From contig JBJECR010000132.1 in assembly GCA_051871275.1 (NCBI GenBank), forward strand, positions 1 to 29,377: a stretch of DNA of 29,377 nucleotides, in the 5' to 3' direction. This DNA is from CAJUPY01 sp051871275. Its GTDB lineage: Bacteria; Bacteroidota; Bacteroidia; Bacteroidales; Muribaculaceae. A program made the translations under genes and the position numbers. Positions 21,080 through 29,297 of this stretch are shown piece by piece. The notes under the pieces are model-generated. The model saw only the letters and a list, made by a program, of their open reading frames with translations, searched no databases and had not been told where the DNA came from. Position 1 is the stretch's first letter; each line of letters opens with the position of its first letter.

Positions 21080-22747
21080 TTACCACTTAAACGTGTGATT
21101 TTGCACCGTGCTGTTTCCGCAGGCGTCTGTCACTGTTACTTTCAGTGTGTGATTTTTGCCTTTTTTCACTCGTTTGGAGTCTAATTTCAGGGTCATCTTT
21201 CCGGATTTGCCGTCAAGTTCAAAAAGTTCGTATTTGCCGTCAATTTCTCCGCGGAAAAAGTCTATTCCGCTGAGGTTATCGGAAATTTTGAGTGCAATTT
21301 CACCGCGTACGCCCCATTTTGCCTTGCGGATAGGGGTGATTGTCGGGGCGGTGTTGTCGGAAGTTATGGCATATTTGCCAAAACGGTTCACTTTGGCTTC
21401 AAGGTAGCCTTCCGACGAATATTCAGCAGTTACGGCGGAGCGATTTGTGCCGTTCAGACGCACCAGGCAGTATTTCTTTTTGTCTGTCAGGTTGTCGTTT
21501 TTGATAGGGATACGGATTTTAATGTTAGAGGCGAGGGGTACGTTTTTGTTGCCTATTGTCACTATATCGGAAAGATAAGTATCTGATGCAACGTGTGTTA
21601 CGTTGAAATCCATGTCAGAGTAGAGACTGTGAGCGGGAATATCCACGCAGACGCCGTCAATGTTATAGCTGTTGGTGCCGCGATAGTCATACAGCAGTCC
21701 CTGTCGTGCTTTTTCAGGAATTTCGCAGCGTTTTCCGGTGATGGTGAAGCTGCATTTTGCAGTGTTGCCAAACTCGTCTTTGAGGGTAAAAGTGCACTTG
21801 TAGTCTCTTTCCTCAGAAATGTTCAGTATGCCGCCGTTTTCTGCGGTTACCATTGCTCCGAGTGGCTTGGAGTCCGGCACAAAAGTCCACATCAGCCATT
21901 TGCCGCTTTCCTGCAGTGTTTCGTAATCCACAAGGGTGTTCACCGCACGTGTGGCATCAAAGGAAAAACGGTCTATAGTGCGGCTATATACTTGTTTGCC
22001 ATCTACGTCAAGTGTGAGGTATTTGACGCCGTAAATATTCGTTGTCCCGGTCATTTTGTCGTAGGCGTTTATTGCCGGAATCACGTTGCCCCAAGCCGTA
22101 AAACCTTTGCCGGTCTCCGCTGCGGCGAGCATTGCTTTGCTGCCTTTGCCGTTCACGGAACCACCAGCTGCAGGGATTAGTGCTATTTCACGGACTGCCG
22201 GCTTCACGTTATCTTTGAAAAGACTTTTGTAAAACGGTATCGGGTCCAGTGCATCGCCTGTTTCTGTGTCGCGTACGTCCATGTGAAGGTGCGGTCCGGC
22301 ACTGCTGCCGGCATTTCCGCTGAGTGCTATCACTTCGCCGCGTTTCACGGGGATTTCGCCTTCATTAAAGGTGAGGTCAATAGTGAAAGATTCACGTTTG
22401 TATTGCTCTGCACGGACTATTTTGTCTATTTTGTCGGAAAAACTGCTCAGGTGGCCGTAAACCGTTGTCAGTCCGCACTTTGGGTGTGTTACATACACTG
22501 CTCGTCCGAAGCCCCAAGGCGATACCAGTACTCGGCTCACGTAGCCGTCTTCCGCACAGTAAATATTGAATCCCGTCTTGCCTTGCGTCTTGAAATCTAT
22601 GCCGGAATGGAAATGATTTGAACGCAGTTCGCCAAAGTTTCCTGCAAGTACGGCAGGTATTTTGAGCGGCGGACAGAGGTTTTGTGCCGCTGTTTTTTCT
22701 GCAATAGCGGCTATGAAAAATAGTATGATGAGAAATATTCTTGTCAT
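21080..22747 (-). CDS. M23-family metallopeptidase, exported
   Basis: A 555-aa exported protein with a LytM/M23 zinc peptidase domain at its N-terminal end. Signal peptide MTRIFLIILFFIAAIAEKTA; domain ~30-165 with the Zn motif HFHSGID (His47 and Asp51) and SAGPHLHMDV (His153-x-His155), plus YGHL at 98-100. All expected catalytic residues are there, so it is likely an active peptidoglycan endopeptidase rather than an EnvC-type activator. The remaining ~390 residues are beta-rich and end with an Ig-like GKNHTLKVTVTDACGNSTV. ATG 22747 is preferred over 22765 because it gives a normal signal peptide. It follows lgt by 52 nt and precedes trkH by 31 nt. Confidence 0.92.
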   Translation of the reverse strand: MTRIFLIILFFIAAIAEKTAAQNLCPPLKIPAVLAGNFGELRSNHFHSGIDFKTQGKTGFNIYCAEDGYVSRVLVSPWGFGRAVYVTHPKCGLTTVYGHLSSFSDKIDKIVRAEQYKRESFTIDLTFNEGEIPVKRGEVIALSGNAGSSAGPHLHMDVRDTETGDALDPIPFYKSLFKDNVKPAVREIALIPAAGGSVNGKGSKAMLAAAETGKGFTAWGNVIPAINAYDKMTGTTNIYGVKYLTLDVDGKQVYSRTIDRFSFDATRAVNTLVDYETLQESGKWLMWTFVPDSKPLGAMVTAENGGILNISEERDYKCTFTLKDEFGNTAKCSFTITGKRCEIPEKARQGLLYDYRGTNSYNIDGVCVDIPAHSLYSDMDFNVTHVASDTYLSDIVTIGNKNVPLASNIKIRIPIKNDNLTDKKKYCLVRLNGTNRSAVTAEYSSEGYLEAKVNRFGKYAITSDNTAPTITPIRKAKWGVRGEIALKISDNLSGIDFFRGEIDGKYELFELDGKSGKMTLKLDSKRVKKGKNHTLKVTVTDACGNSTVQNHTFKW

Positions 22748-22799
22748 TAAGAGCCTTAAAATCAATCTTTTTTTGTACTTATTGGAGACGCTGTTTCTC

Positions 22800-23624
22800 C
22801 TACTTCTTTTCTTCTTCTACCGGCTTACGCACCAGTGCATACACTATCAGTGCTATACCTGCCAGAATAAACGGAATACTCAGTAACTGACCCATATTCA
22901 GCAGCATATCTCTTTCAAATTCTTCCTGTGGATTTTTTACGAATTCTATCAGGAAACGTGCCGTAAAAAGTAGGGCGAAGAATACTCCGAATATCAGTCC
23001 CGGGCGACGTTGTGCTCCTTTTTTCCAGTACATCCACATCACAAGTCCGAAGATTGCCAGATAGCACAGCATCTCATATATCTGAGTGGGGTGACATGCT
23101 TGACCTTCATAGAGATAGTGCCATTCCGCTGAGCGGACAAACATAAATCCCCAGGGCAAATCCGTGGCATGACCGAAGATTTCGGAGTTCATGAGGTTGC
23201 CGAAGCGGATTAGTGCCGCCACGAGTGCCGTTGGGATAACAAGGCGGTCAAAAGTCCATAGCGGATTGCGTTTTGTGGTGATTATGGAGAACAAAATCAC
23301 TGCCAGGGCTAATGCTATCGTGCCGCCGTGGCTTGCCAGTCCGCCCTCCCAGACGTATAGGATTTTTATCGGGTCGTCTTTGTATTGGTCCCAAGCGTAG
23401 AAAAAAACGTGTCCGAGTCTTGCACCGATGATTGTGGCTGCAACAACCCAGATGAGCAGTTTGTCTGTCCAGTTCTCCGGTACGCCTTCCTTGCGGAACA
23501 TTTTTTCTATAATTTTGTATCCTACGATAAACCCGATGGCAAACATCAGGCTGTACCATCGGATTTTTATAAAGGAATCAATTATCAGAGGATTGACGTC
23601 CCAAACTATTGCGTTTGAAATCAT
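22800..23624 (-). CDS. lgt: Prolipoprotein diacylglyceryl transferase
   Basis: Transfers diacylglycerol from phosphatidylglycerol to the lipobox cysteine of prolipoproteins at the inner membrane. The 274-aa polytopic protein keeps the key residues: GGLASHGG with His99 (the His103 of E. coli), IRFGNLMNSEIFG with Arg140 and the Asn/Glu pair, and HPTQIYE (178-184). Seven hydrophobic helices are visible and the C-terminus is short and charged (EEEKK). It starts 31 nt after the gamma-subunit gene. Several lipoproteins in this same window (BamD, 12533, 15922, 26713) would be its substrates. Confidence 0.96.
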   Translation of the reverse strand: MISNAIVWDVNPLIIDSFIKIRWYSLMFAIGFIVGYKIIEKMFRKEGVPENWTDKLLIWVVAATIIGARLGHVFFYAWDQYKDDPIKILYVWEGGLASHGGTIALALAVILFSIITTKRNPLWTFDRLVIPTALVAALIRFGNLMNSEIFGHATDLPWGFMFVRSAEWHYLYEGQACHPTQIYEMLCYLAIFGLVMWMYWKKGAQRRPGLIFGVFFALLFTARFLIEFVKNPQEEFERDMLLNMGQLLSIPFILAGIALIVYALVRKPVEEEKK

Positions 23625-23655
23625 ATTTCAGTGTTGTCTTTTCTTACTTTTATGT

Positions 23656-24195
23656 TTACTCTTTTATGAGGTCCATACCTATTTTTACGGCTTTTTCGTT
23701 TGCCGGGAGCAAGTGGTGATGTCGTTCCGGGAGCACTTTTTTCAGTCCTGCAAGCACATTTTCCACAGATACAATAGGGTCTGTTTTAATCAGAGCACCG
23801 AGGAGAATCATGTTATAGCTCTTGGCGTTGCCGTATTCTATTGTGGCGTCCATAGCTTTCACTTCCACTATTCGGATGTCTTTACGCTCCGGCATACGGT
23901 GGATGCCGTAAGGATCATAAATGAGAAGTCCTCCGGGTTTTACGGTATGCTCGAATTTGTCCAGGCTCTGCTGGTTCAGTATCACAGCCACATCGTAAGT
24001 ATCTACAATAGGTGAGTTTATGAGAGTGTCGCTGATTACTACGGTCACATTTGCCGTGCCGCCTCGTTGTTCAGGTCCGTATGATGGCATCCAGGTCACT
24101 TCAAGGTCGTTCATAAGTGCACCGTAAGCAAGGATTTTACCCATTGAGAGCACACCCTGTCCGCCAAAACCTGCTATTATTATTTCTTGTTTCAT
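23656..24195 (-). CDS. 2-oxoacid:ferredoxin oxidoreductase, gamma subunit
   Basis: Third catalytic chain of a four-subunit oxidoreductase that converts a 2-oxoacid, CoA and oxidised ferredoxin to acyl-CoA, CO2 and reduced ferredoxin. The 179-aa protein starts with GFGGQGVLSMGKILAYGA (8-25), the hallmark of the gamma domain (POR_N-type fold), followed by PSYGPEQRGGTANVTV, which binds the cofactor-facing interface. Its start codon overlaps the stop of the beta-subunit gene by 1 nt. It could serve 2-oxoglutarate (Kor) or branched-chain 2-oxoacids (Vor); sequence reading cannot separate these. Confidence 0.92.
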   Translation of the reverse strand: MKQEIIIAGFGGQGVLSMGKILAYGALMNDLEVTWMPSYGPEQRGGTANVTVVISDTLINSPIVDTYDVAVILNQQSLDKFEHTVKPGGLLIYDPYGIHRMPERKDIRIVEVKAMDATIEYGNAKSYNMILLGALIKTDPIVSVENVLAGLKKVLPERHHHLLPANEKAVKIGMDLIKE

Positions 24196-24962
24196 TACTT
24201 TACTTCGTTTTTGATATCACCAAGTTTATAATGTTCTCCCATGTGTTCACGCATCCAGAGGTTGGCATCGTGAGGTGTCATTTTCCATCCGGAGCTGCAT
24301 GTTCCGAGTATTTCCACCACGGAGGTGCCGCATTTGTTCATTGAGTTTGCAAAAGCCTGAGAGATTGCTTTTTTTGCTTTCTTCACTGCGGCAGGAGTGT
24401 CAACGGATTGCCTTGTGACGTAGCATGTTCCGTCAAGTTTGGCAAGTAAATCCGTGATATTCAGCGGATAGCCATTCAGGTCTATACGGCGACCGTAAGG
24501 CGTGGTGGCTGTTTTCATGCCTTCAAGGGTTGTTGGAGCCATTTGTCCGCCTGTCATGCCGTAAATTCCGTTGTTTATGAAGATTATGGCTATATTCTCT
24601 CCGCGGTTTGCTGCGTGAATGGTTTCTGCAGTGCCTATTGCGGCAAGGTCACCGTCGCCCTGATACGTAAACACCAGATTTTCAGGATTTAAGCGTTTGA
24701 TAGCAGTGGCAAGTGCAGGTGCACGTCCGTGTGCTGCTTCAACCCAATCCACATCTATGTATTTATATGCAAAAACGGCACAGCCTACGGGCGCAATACC
24801 CACCACCTTGTCTGCATAGTTCTCTTCTTCAAGTATTTCTGCTATTATTTTGTGCACCACGCCGTGGCTGCAACCCGGGCAGTAGTGCATAGTGTTGTCG
24901 TTCAGCAGTCGCGGTTTCGCATATACGCGATTTTCGGGACAAATTATATCTTCCGGTTTCAT
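24195..24962 (-). CDS. 2-oxoacid:ferredoxin oxidoreductase, TPP-binding beta subunit
   Basis: Holds thiamine pyrophosphate and one [4Fe-4S] cluster. The 255-aa chain has YCPGCSHG with Cys28 and Cys31, a further Cys61, and a late cysteine pair in EILGTCSSG that would complete the cluster set. The TPP motif is GDGDLAAIGTAETIHAANRG (102-121) continuing to INNGIYGMTGGQ (129-140), with the conserved Asn residues. Length matches KorB/VorA-type subunits. The gene overlaps the alpha-subunit gene by 4 nt and the gamma-subunit gene by 1 nt, as expected for translationally coupled subunits. Confidence 0.95.
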   Translation of the reverse strand: MKPEDIICPENRVYAKPRLLNDNTMHYCPGCSHGVVHKIIAEILEEENYADKVVGIAPVGCAVFAYKYIDVDWVEAAHGRAPALATAIKRLNPENLVFTYQGDGDLAAIGTAETIHAANRGENIAIIFINNGIYGMTGGQMAPTTLEGMKTATTPYGRRIDLNGYPLNITDLLAKLDGTCYVTRQSVDTPAAVKKAKKAISQAFANSMNKCGTSVVEILGTCSSGWKMTPHDANLWMREHMGEHYKLGDIKNEVK

Positions 24963-26038
24963 AATAATTCTTTTTTGAGAGCATTGAGAATTTCAGACGG
25001 GTTCGGAACAATTCCGCCCATTCTGCCAAAGTGGCACACTTTCTTGTTTCTGCCTACTGCCAGACGTACGTCTTCTATCATCTGTCCGGCATTGAGTTCT
25101 GTCACCAGTACGCCTTTGCAGTGTTCTGCCACGGATGCTATTGCATCGTAGGGGAACGGCCAGAGTGTTATGGGGCGAATTAGTCCTACTTTTATTCCTT
25201 CCGCTCTTGCATCTTCTATTGCTTTGAGGCAAATACGTGCCACGGAGCCGAATGCTACTATCAGGTATTCCGCATCTTCCGTGTGGTATGCGGCATAGCG
25301 TACTTCATTTTTCTCTATTTCGCGGTAGGTGCGTTGGAATCGCTCATTGTTTTTCTCCATTATTGCGGAGTCAAGCTCAAGCGATGTCACCACGTTTGGC
25401 TTGCGGTTTGCGGAGTGTCCCGTGCAAGCCCAGGGGCATTGACGTGCTATTTCTTCCGCCGTTCTGCGTGGTTTAGGCTCGGGGAGCACCACTTTTTCCA
25501 TCATTTGACCCACAATACCGTCTGCCAGTATCATTGCCGGAGTGCGGTACTTGAATGCCAGGTCAAATCCCAGTCCCACGAAGTCTGCCATTTCCTGCAC
25601 TGTTGCCGGTGCAAGCACTATCAGGTGATAGTCGCCGTGGCCGCCGCCCTTGGTGGCTTGGAAATAGTCGCTCTGTGACGGGTGGATAGTTCCCAGTCCC
25701 GGTCCGCCGCGCATCACGTTTACTATCAGTGCAGGCAGCTCGGAGGCTGCAAGGTATGATATTCCCTCTTGCATAAGGCTGATGCCCGGGCTTGAGGAGG
25801 AGGTCATCACGGCTTTGCCTGTTGCTGCTCCGCCATAAACCATATTTATTGATGCTACTTCGCTTTCTGCCTGGAGAACTACCATTCCCGTCGTTTCCCA
25901 GGGCATTTCCGCTTCCAAGGTCTCGAGAACCTCGGATTGCGGTGTGATTGGGTAGCCGAAGTATCCGTCAACACCGTAGCGTATTGCTGCGTGTGCTATG
26001 GCTTCGTTACCTTTCATCAGTTTAATTTCTGAATTCAT
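24959..26038 (-). CDS. 2-oxoacid:ferredoxin oxidoreductase, alpha subunit (VorB-like)
   Basis: The substrate-channel chain of the complex, 359 aa. KGNEAIAHAAIRYGVDGYFG (9-28) and YPITPQSEVLETL are typical alpha-subunit starts; MTSSSSPGISLMQEGISYLA and VNVMRGGPGLGTIHPSQSDY follow in order. It is the length of VorB/KorA with separate gamma chain. Bacteroidota annotations often call this VorB (3-methyl-2-oxobutanoate), but 2-oxoglutarate is an equally plausible substrate. The gene starts 39 nt after the ferredoxin gene and overlaps the beta-subunit gene by 4 nt. Confidence 0.94.
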   Translation of the reverse strand: MNSEIKLMKGNEAIAHAAIRYGVDGYFGYPITPQSEVLETLEAEMPWETTGMVVLQAESEVASINMVYGGAATGKAVMTSSSSPGISLMQEGISYLAASELPALIVNVMRGGPGLGTIHPSQSDYFQATKGGGHGDYHLIVLAPATVQEMADFVGLGFDLAFKYRTPAMILADGIVGQMMEKVVLPEPKPRRTAEEIARQCPWACTGHSANRKPNVVTSLELDSAIMEKNNERFQRTYREIEKNEVRYAAYHTEDAEYLIVAFGSVARICLKAIEDARAEGIKVGLIRPITLWPFPYDAIASVAEHCKGVLVTELNAGQMIEDVRLAVGRNKKVCHFGRMGGIVPNPSEILNALKKELL

Positions 26039-26077
26039 ATCGTAAATTGGGGAGAGGGTCTTTTTTACGGGTTAACC

Positions 26078-26308
26078 TTATTTTTCAATTACTTTATATA
26101 CCTCTATGCAGCCGTCGGGGCAAACTGTGGCACATGAAGCACAACCTATGCACGCTTCTGCATTTATTGCTGTTGCAAAGTGGTAGCCGCGATTGTTCAC
26201 TTCTTTTGGTTGGAGCTGCAAAACCTTTGTAGGACAAGCTACAACGCATAGGTTGCAACCTTTGCATCTTTCAGTATTTATAGTAACTGCACCATATATT
26301 TTTGGCAT
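26078..26308 (-). CDS. 2-oxoacid:ferredoxin oxidoreductase, 2x[4Fe-4S] ferredoxin subunit
   Basis: A 76-aa delta-type subunit with two complete cluster motifs: Cys15-x2-Cys18-x2-Cys21-x3-Cys25-Pro and Cys53-x2-Cys56-x2-Cys59-x3-Cys63-Pro/Asp. It passes electrons from the TPP subunit cluster to ferredoxin. It is the first gene of the oxidoreductase operon, with a -7 box at 26352-26359. Length matches the small ferredoxin chain of KorD/VorD complexes. Confidence 0.94.
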   Translation of the reverse strand: MPKIYGAVTINTERCKGCNLCVVACPTKVLQLQPKEVNNRGYHFATAINAEACIGCASCATVCPDGCIEVYKVIEK

Positions 26309-26351
26309 AGTGTATTGTCTTTTTTTGTCTTATTTGTTGTTATTAGTGTCA

Positions 26352-26359
26352 CAAAGATA
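26352..26359 (-). promoter_or_regulatory. -7 box of the 2-oxoacid oxidoreductase operon
   Basis: Minus strand TATCTTTG fits TAnnTTTG. A TTTTCAAAA element lies 14-22 nt upstream, as in front of the two ATPase genes, and there is no TTG at -33. Transcription would start near 26345, giving a ~37-nt leader. Confidence 0.6.
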
Positions 26360-26538
26360 CAAATTTTCTTTTGAAAATATGTTATTTAACATAAACTTAA
26401 CTATTGGCACAATTTTTTATTTGTGTGCTATTGTTGGCAAAAACTGCTGAATTGTTGGCATTTATAGCGAATTTCCTTTACTCTTTCACGGATTTTTAAT
26501 GGGAAACGGAAACTTTAGGAAGCATAAAAACTTAATCA

Positions 26539-26626
26539 CCTTAAAAACCTTAAAACCTTAAAAACCTTAAAAACCTTAAAACCTTAAAAACCTTAAAAAC
26601 CTTAAAAACCTTAAAAACCTTAAAAA
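26539..26626. repeat. Ten-copy tandem repeat CCTTAAAAA
   Basis: Ten head-to-tail units from 26539 to 26626. Eight are the 9-mer CCTTAAAAA and two (units 2 and 5) lack one A. The array is flanked by degenerate copies on both sides (ACTTAATCA, CCCTAAATT). It lies 180 nt upstream of the oxidoreductase -7 box and 27 nt after the fimbrial operon terminator. Confidence 0.95.
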
Positions 26627-26652
26627 CCCTAAATTCCCTAATCTCCTTTCAA

Positions 26653-26688
26653 AAGCAAAAAAGGCTGCAAACACCACTGCTTGCAGCC
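26653..26688 (-). terminator. Rho-independent terminator of the OmpA/fimbrial operon
   Basis: GGCTGCAA (26663-26670) pairs perfectly with TTGCAGCC (26681-26688) around 10 nt. The minus-strand transcript then runs into six U residues (26662-26657) and further U-rich sequence. It lies 24 nt after the lipoprotein stop codon. Confidence 0.93.
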
Positions 26689-26712
26689 CTTCAAAATTAT
26701 GGGTTATCTTAA

Positions 26713-28050
26713 TTAGAACCACACTTCGTATTCTCCGTCCCATTCGGTGTCAATGCGGATACCACCGTTGTTTACACCGGATGTGAGGAATTTGCCTTTG
26801 ATGGTAGTCAACTGGTTGCGGCGATAGTCAATCTGTACTCCCGGGGTGCTGCACACCGTTTTGCCCTTGCTGTCTGTGATTTTAACAGTGGCATTTACAA
26901 AGGAAGATGTGCCGTTTACCAATATCCAGTCACTGCCTAACTCAAGTTCTTCCGCACTGCTGTCAAAATCTGCAAGAGAGCGAGAGTATGAAATGCCTAA
27001 AAGGGCATCGTTTGGCTTTCCTGTGAGGATGTTGAAAGAGGAGGGGAAATAGCCTTCATAGGCTATGCTTACGCTCATTTCTTCAATTGCCGGGAAGTTG
27101 TTCGGATTCTTACGTCTGAGTTCCTGATATTCCGCAATTTCTTCAGCATCTACTATTATGCGGTATTTTGCGAGCGGTCGCAGCAGTTCAACCACCGTTA
27201 TCGCTCCCTGTGCCGGAACTGATATGCCGCTCTTGTTGCCGTATGCCGTATCTTTGGCGTCGGTGTTTGCGGCGTATGGTTCGGTGATGATTTTTACGGC
27301 TTTCAGGCTTTCAGTGGCATAATATTTGTCTGCCAGCGGAGCCTCTGCCTCTGCGTAATCTGCCCACAGATTCATGTCGTATTCACCTTCGCATACCTGC
27401 ATTTGCAGTTCATAGAGCCCTTCTGGCAGCAGAGTAGGGGTGATTGCTTTGTGCAGAACCACAACGTCTGTTCCTGCTTTGCGGAGTTCTGCCACGCAAC
27501 GCAGTTTGTAGCCTGCTTCTGCGGCACGAGCTTGTGTCTGCTCGGGGGTGAAGTCTGCAAGTCCGGATGCTGTAGGAATGAGCTGCACGGTAAGCACAGG
27601 CAGGGAGAATGAACCGCGAACACATGGGATTGTGACGCGTGTCACGCTCAATTCCTTAACGTCTGCATCTGCCACGCCGGAAATGAGGTCCGCATCTGCT
27701 GCGGATTCTGACACTGCCCATTCATGCAGAGCCGTCAGGGTTGATGTTTCTTCCGGAGCCCGGTCTGCGTTCACAATAGCCGCGATTTTGTATTGTCCTG
27801 TCTCCAAAGGGAGAAGCACGGATGCTATGGCTTTAGCATTGTCAAAATCGTATGTGGTAACAAGGTCGCCTGCGGTGTCATAGACGTAAAGTTTTATCTG
27901 ATTTACGGCAACGTCAGGACAACTGCTGTTGTCTATTGCCACGGCTACGCCGCCTTGTGGCACGTGTGATTCGCTGCTGCAACCTGTAATTCCTGCAAGA
28001 ATTGCTGAACAGAACAGTGCGTTTGCTATTTTTTTGAAAAACGTTTTCAT
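26713..28050 (-). CDS. FimB/Mfa2-like fimbrial-anchor-type lipoprotein
   Basis: A 445-aa predicted lipoprotein: signal MKTFFKKIANALFCSAILAG with lipobox I-T-G-C at Cys24. The first mature domain (AVAIDNSSCPDVAVNQIKLY, YDTAGDLVTTYDF, PLETGQYKIAAIVNADR) is an immunoglobulin-like strand set as found in Mfa2/FimB and related major-fimbrial-subunit anchors. The second part (NLWADY...KYYATESLKAVKI, then LLRPLAKYRI and C-terminal YRRNQLTTIKGKFLT) resembles the DUF6562-type proteins of Bacteroidales. I infer a surface-exposed, fimbria-related lipoprotein. Its start codon overlaps the OmpA gene stop in an ATGA, so the two are translationally coupled. No fimbrillin gene is visible downstream; it may lie upstream of the window edge. 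Confidence 0.75.
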   Translation of the reverse strand: MKTFFKKIANALFCSAILAGITGCSSESHVPQGGVAVAIDNSSCPDVAVNQIKLYVYDTAGDLVTTYDFDNAKAIASVLLPLETGQYKIAAIVNADRAPEETSTLTALHEWAVSESAADADLISGVADADVKELSVTRVTIPCVRGSFSLPVLTVQLIPTASGLADFTPEQTQARAAEAGYKLRCVAELRKAGTDVVVLHKAITPTLLPEGLYELQMQVCEGEYDMNLWADYAEAEAPLADKYYATESLKAVKIITEPYAANTDAKDTAYGNKSGISVPAQGAITVVELLRPLAKYRIIVDAEEIAEYQELRRKNPNNFPAIEEMSVSIAYEGYFPSSFNILTGKPNDALLGISYSRSLADFDSSAEELELGSDWILVNGTSSFVNATVKITDSKGKTVCSTPGVQIDYRRNQLTTIKGKFLTSGVNNGGIRIDTEWDGEYEVWF

Positions 28051-29273
28051 TTTGTTCCCTCCTTTCTGTCTGTTACCACTACGCGACGTGCCTTCCGGGA
28101 GTCTGTGGCGTTGTAGTCAATACCATTACCTGCAACTTCAATGCGTGATTCATCAATACCCATTTTCACAAGTGCGTTTTTAACTGCTTTTGCACGGCGG
28201 AGTGACAATCTGTTATTCACCTTGCGGCTACCTGTTTTGTCGCACCATCCTGTCACGAGTACTTTCACTTCAGGATTTGCTTGCAGAGTATCGTAAATTG
28301 CCTGTACTTTCTCTTTTTCGCTTTCGCGGATTGAGGATTTGTCAAAGTCAAAGTATATTTCCGGGAACGTGAGTTCTTCCACCGCCGGTTTAGGCTCTTC
28401 TATGATTCTTTGCGGTGCCGGTTCCGGTTCTACCTCTTTCGGTTCCGGTTCGGCAGGTGTTTCCACAACTTCCGGTGTCGGTTCCGGTGCAACTTCCGGC
28501 AGCACAGGTGCTTTTTTCTGCTTTTTGCCAAAAGACCATCCTATGCGTACACCGCTTTCCCAGATATAGTTTGCTTTATGAGCATATTCTGAGATTCCGT
28601 CCATACCTTTGCCTGTGAGGTATGTGATGCCGGAGTAGAGCCCGAGGTTCAGTCGCTCCGTTACGGCGTAAGTCACCTGAACATTGCCGCCTGCACCCAA
28701 ATGCCAGCGATTTTTGTCTTTTATCAGGCTGTTGTCTCCGTCAATAGTTTTTATGTCTGCCTTTGTGCCTATAGCGGAAACCATTGGTGAGAGTTCCAGT
28801 TTCCAGCGGCTGTCACGCAGGGAGCGGAAAAAGCCAAAAACGTTCACATTAAGTCTCAGTCCATACTGTTGCAGGCAAACGGAACTTTTCAGAGCTGAAT
28901 AGTCGTAACCTGCAAGTCCTGCAACCGGTGCGTAGTATGTCTGTCCGTTTGTGCCCAACCAATAACTCGTGTTTGTGCAACATTCACGAGAATAGAGGTT
29001 CGCTTTACCCCATTTTGCAGAAAGTTCTGCAGAGAAAATACTGTTAAAACGATAGCCGCCAAACAATCCTGTATCAAAGCCGAAACCTGTCTTGTCTGCT
29101 CCGAAAGAACTGAAGGTATTAAACCCGAAGGGCACTCCGCCTTCAATGCCTGCGTACCATTCCGTGGCATCTGAACTCGTGACCTTTTCTGCTGCTACGG
29201 TTTCCTGTGCCTGCACTTGTCCGGCAAGGAGCCATAGTGAAAAAGTCATTATAATTGCTTTTGATGGTCTCAT
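28047..29273 (-). CDS. OmpA-family outer membrane protein
   Basis: A 408-aa three-part protein. Signal peptide MRPSKAIIMTFSLWLLAGQVQA; residues ~35-250 form an eight-strand-type barrel (GIEGGVPFGFNTF ... NLGLYSGITYLTGKG ... GVRIGWSFGKKQ); a Pro/Glu-rich linker spans ~255-303; the OmpA C-terminal peptidoglycan-binding domain is 304-390, with IYFDFDKSSIRESEKEKV and GWCDKTGSRKVNNRLSLRRA. The usual G-x-T/A-D is GWCD here (Asp345), and the following R-x-x-R-R (SRKARRVVV) supplies the conserved arginine. The protein probably links the outer membrane to the cell wall. In Bacteroidales such proteins often stand in fimbrial operons, in line with the coupled lipoprotein gene. It starts 24 nt after the preceding gene. 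Confidence 0.92.
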   Translation of the reverse strand: MRPSKAIIMTFSLWLLAGQVQAQETVAAEKVTSSDATEWYAGIEGGVPFGFNTFSSFGADKTGFGFDTGLFGGYRFNSIFSAELSAKWGKANLYSRECCTNTSYWLGTNGQTYYAPVAGLAGYDYSALKSSVCLQQYGLRLNVNVFGFFRSLRDSRWKLELSPMVSAIGTKADIKTIDGDNSLIKDKNRWHLGAGGNVQVTYAVTERLNLGLYSGITYLTGKGMDGISEYAHKANYIWESGVRIGWSFGKKQKKAPVLPEVAPEPTPEVVETPAEPEPKEVEPEPAPQRIIEEPKPAVEELTFPEIYFDFDKSSIRESEKEKVQAIYDTLQANPEVKVLVTGWCDKTGSRKVNNRLSLRRAKAVKNALVKMGIDESRIEVAGNGIDYNATDSRKARRVVVTDRKEGTK

Positions 29274-29297
29274 TATTGTGAGTTTTGTTTTTTTCTT

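Larger units (their letters stand above)
26309..26712. other. 404-nt gene-free gap between the surface operon and the oxidoreductase operon
   Basis: Reading from the right: terminator (26688-26653), short T-/A-rich stretch, tandem repeat (26626-26539), AT-rich sequence 26538-26380 in which I see no further structure, and the -7 box of the oxidoreductase operon (26359-26352). No ORF over 40 codons of convincing composition is present. Confidence 0.8.

Noticed and set aside
23656..26308. Pyruvate:ferredoxin oxidoreductase
   Set aside because: Subunit sizes and order (ferredoxin, alpha 359 aa, beta 255 aa, gamma 179 aa) fit Kor/Vor-type enzymes. Bacteroidales pyruvate enzymes are normally one fused polypeptide.
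26539..26626. CRISPR array
   Set aside because: Repeat units are 8-9 nt with no spacers and no cas genes nearby.
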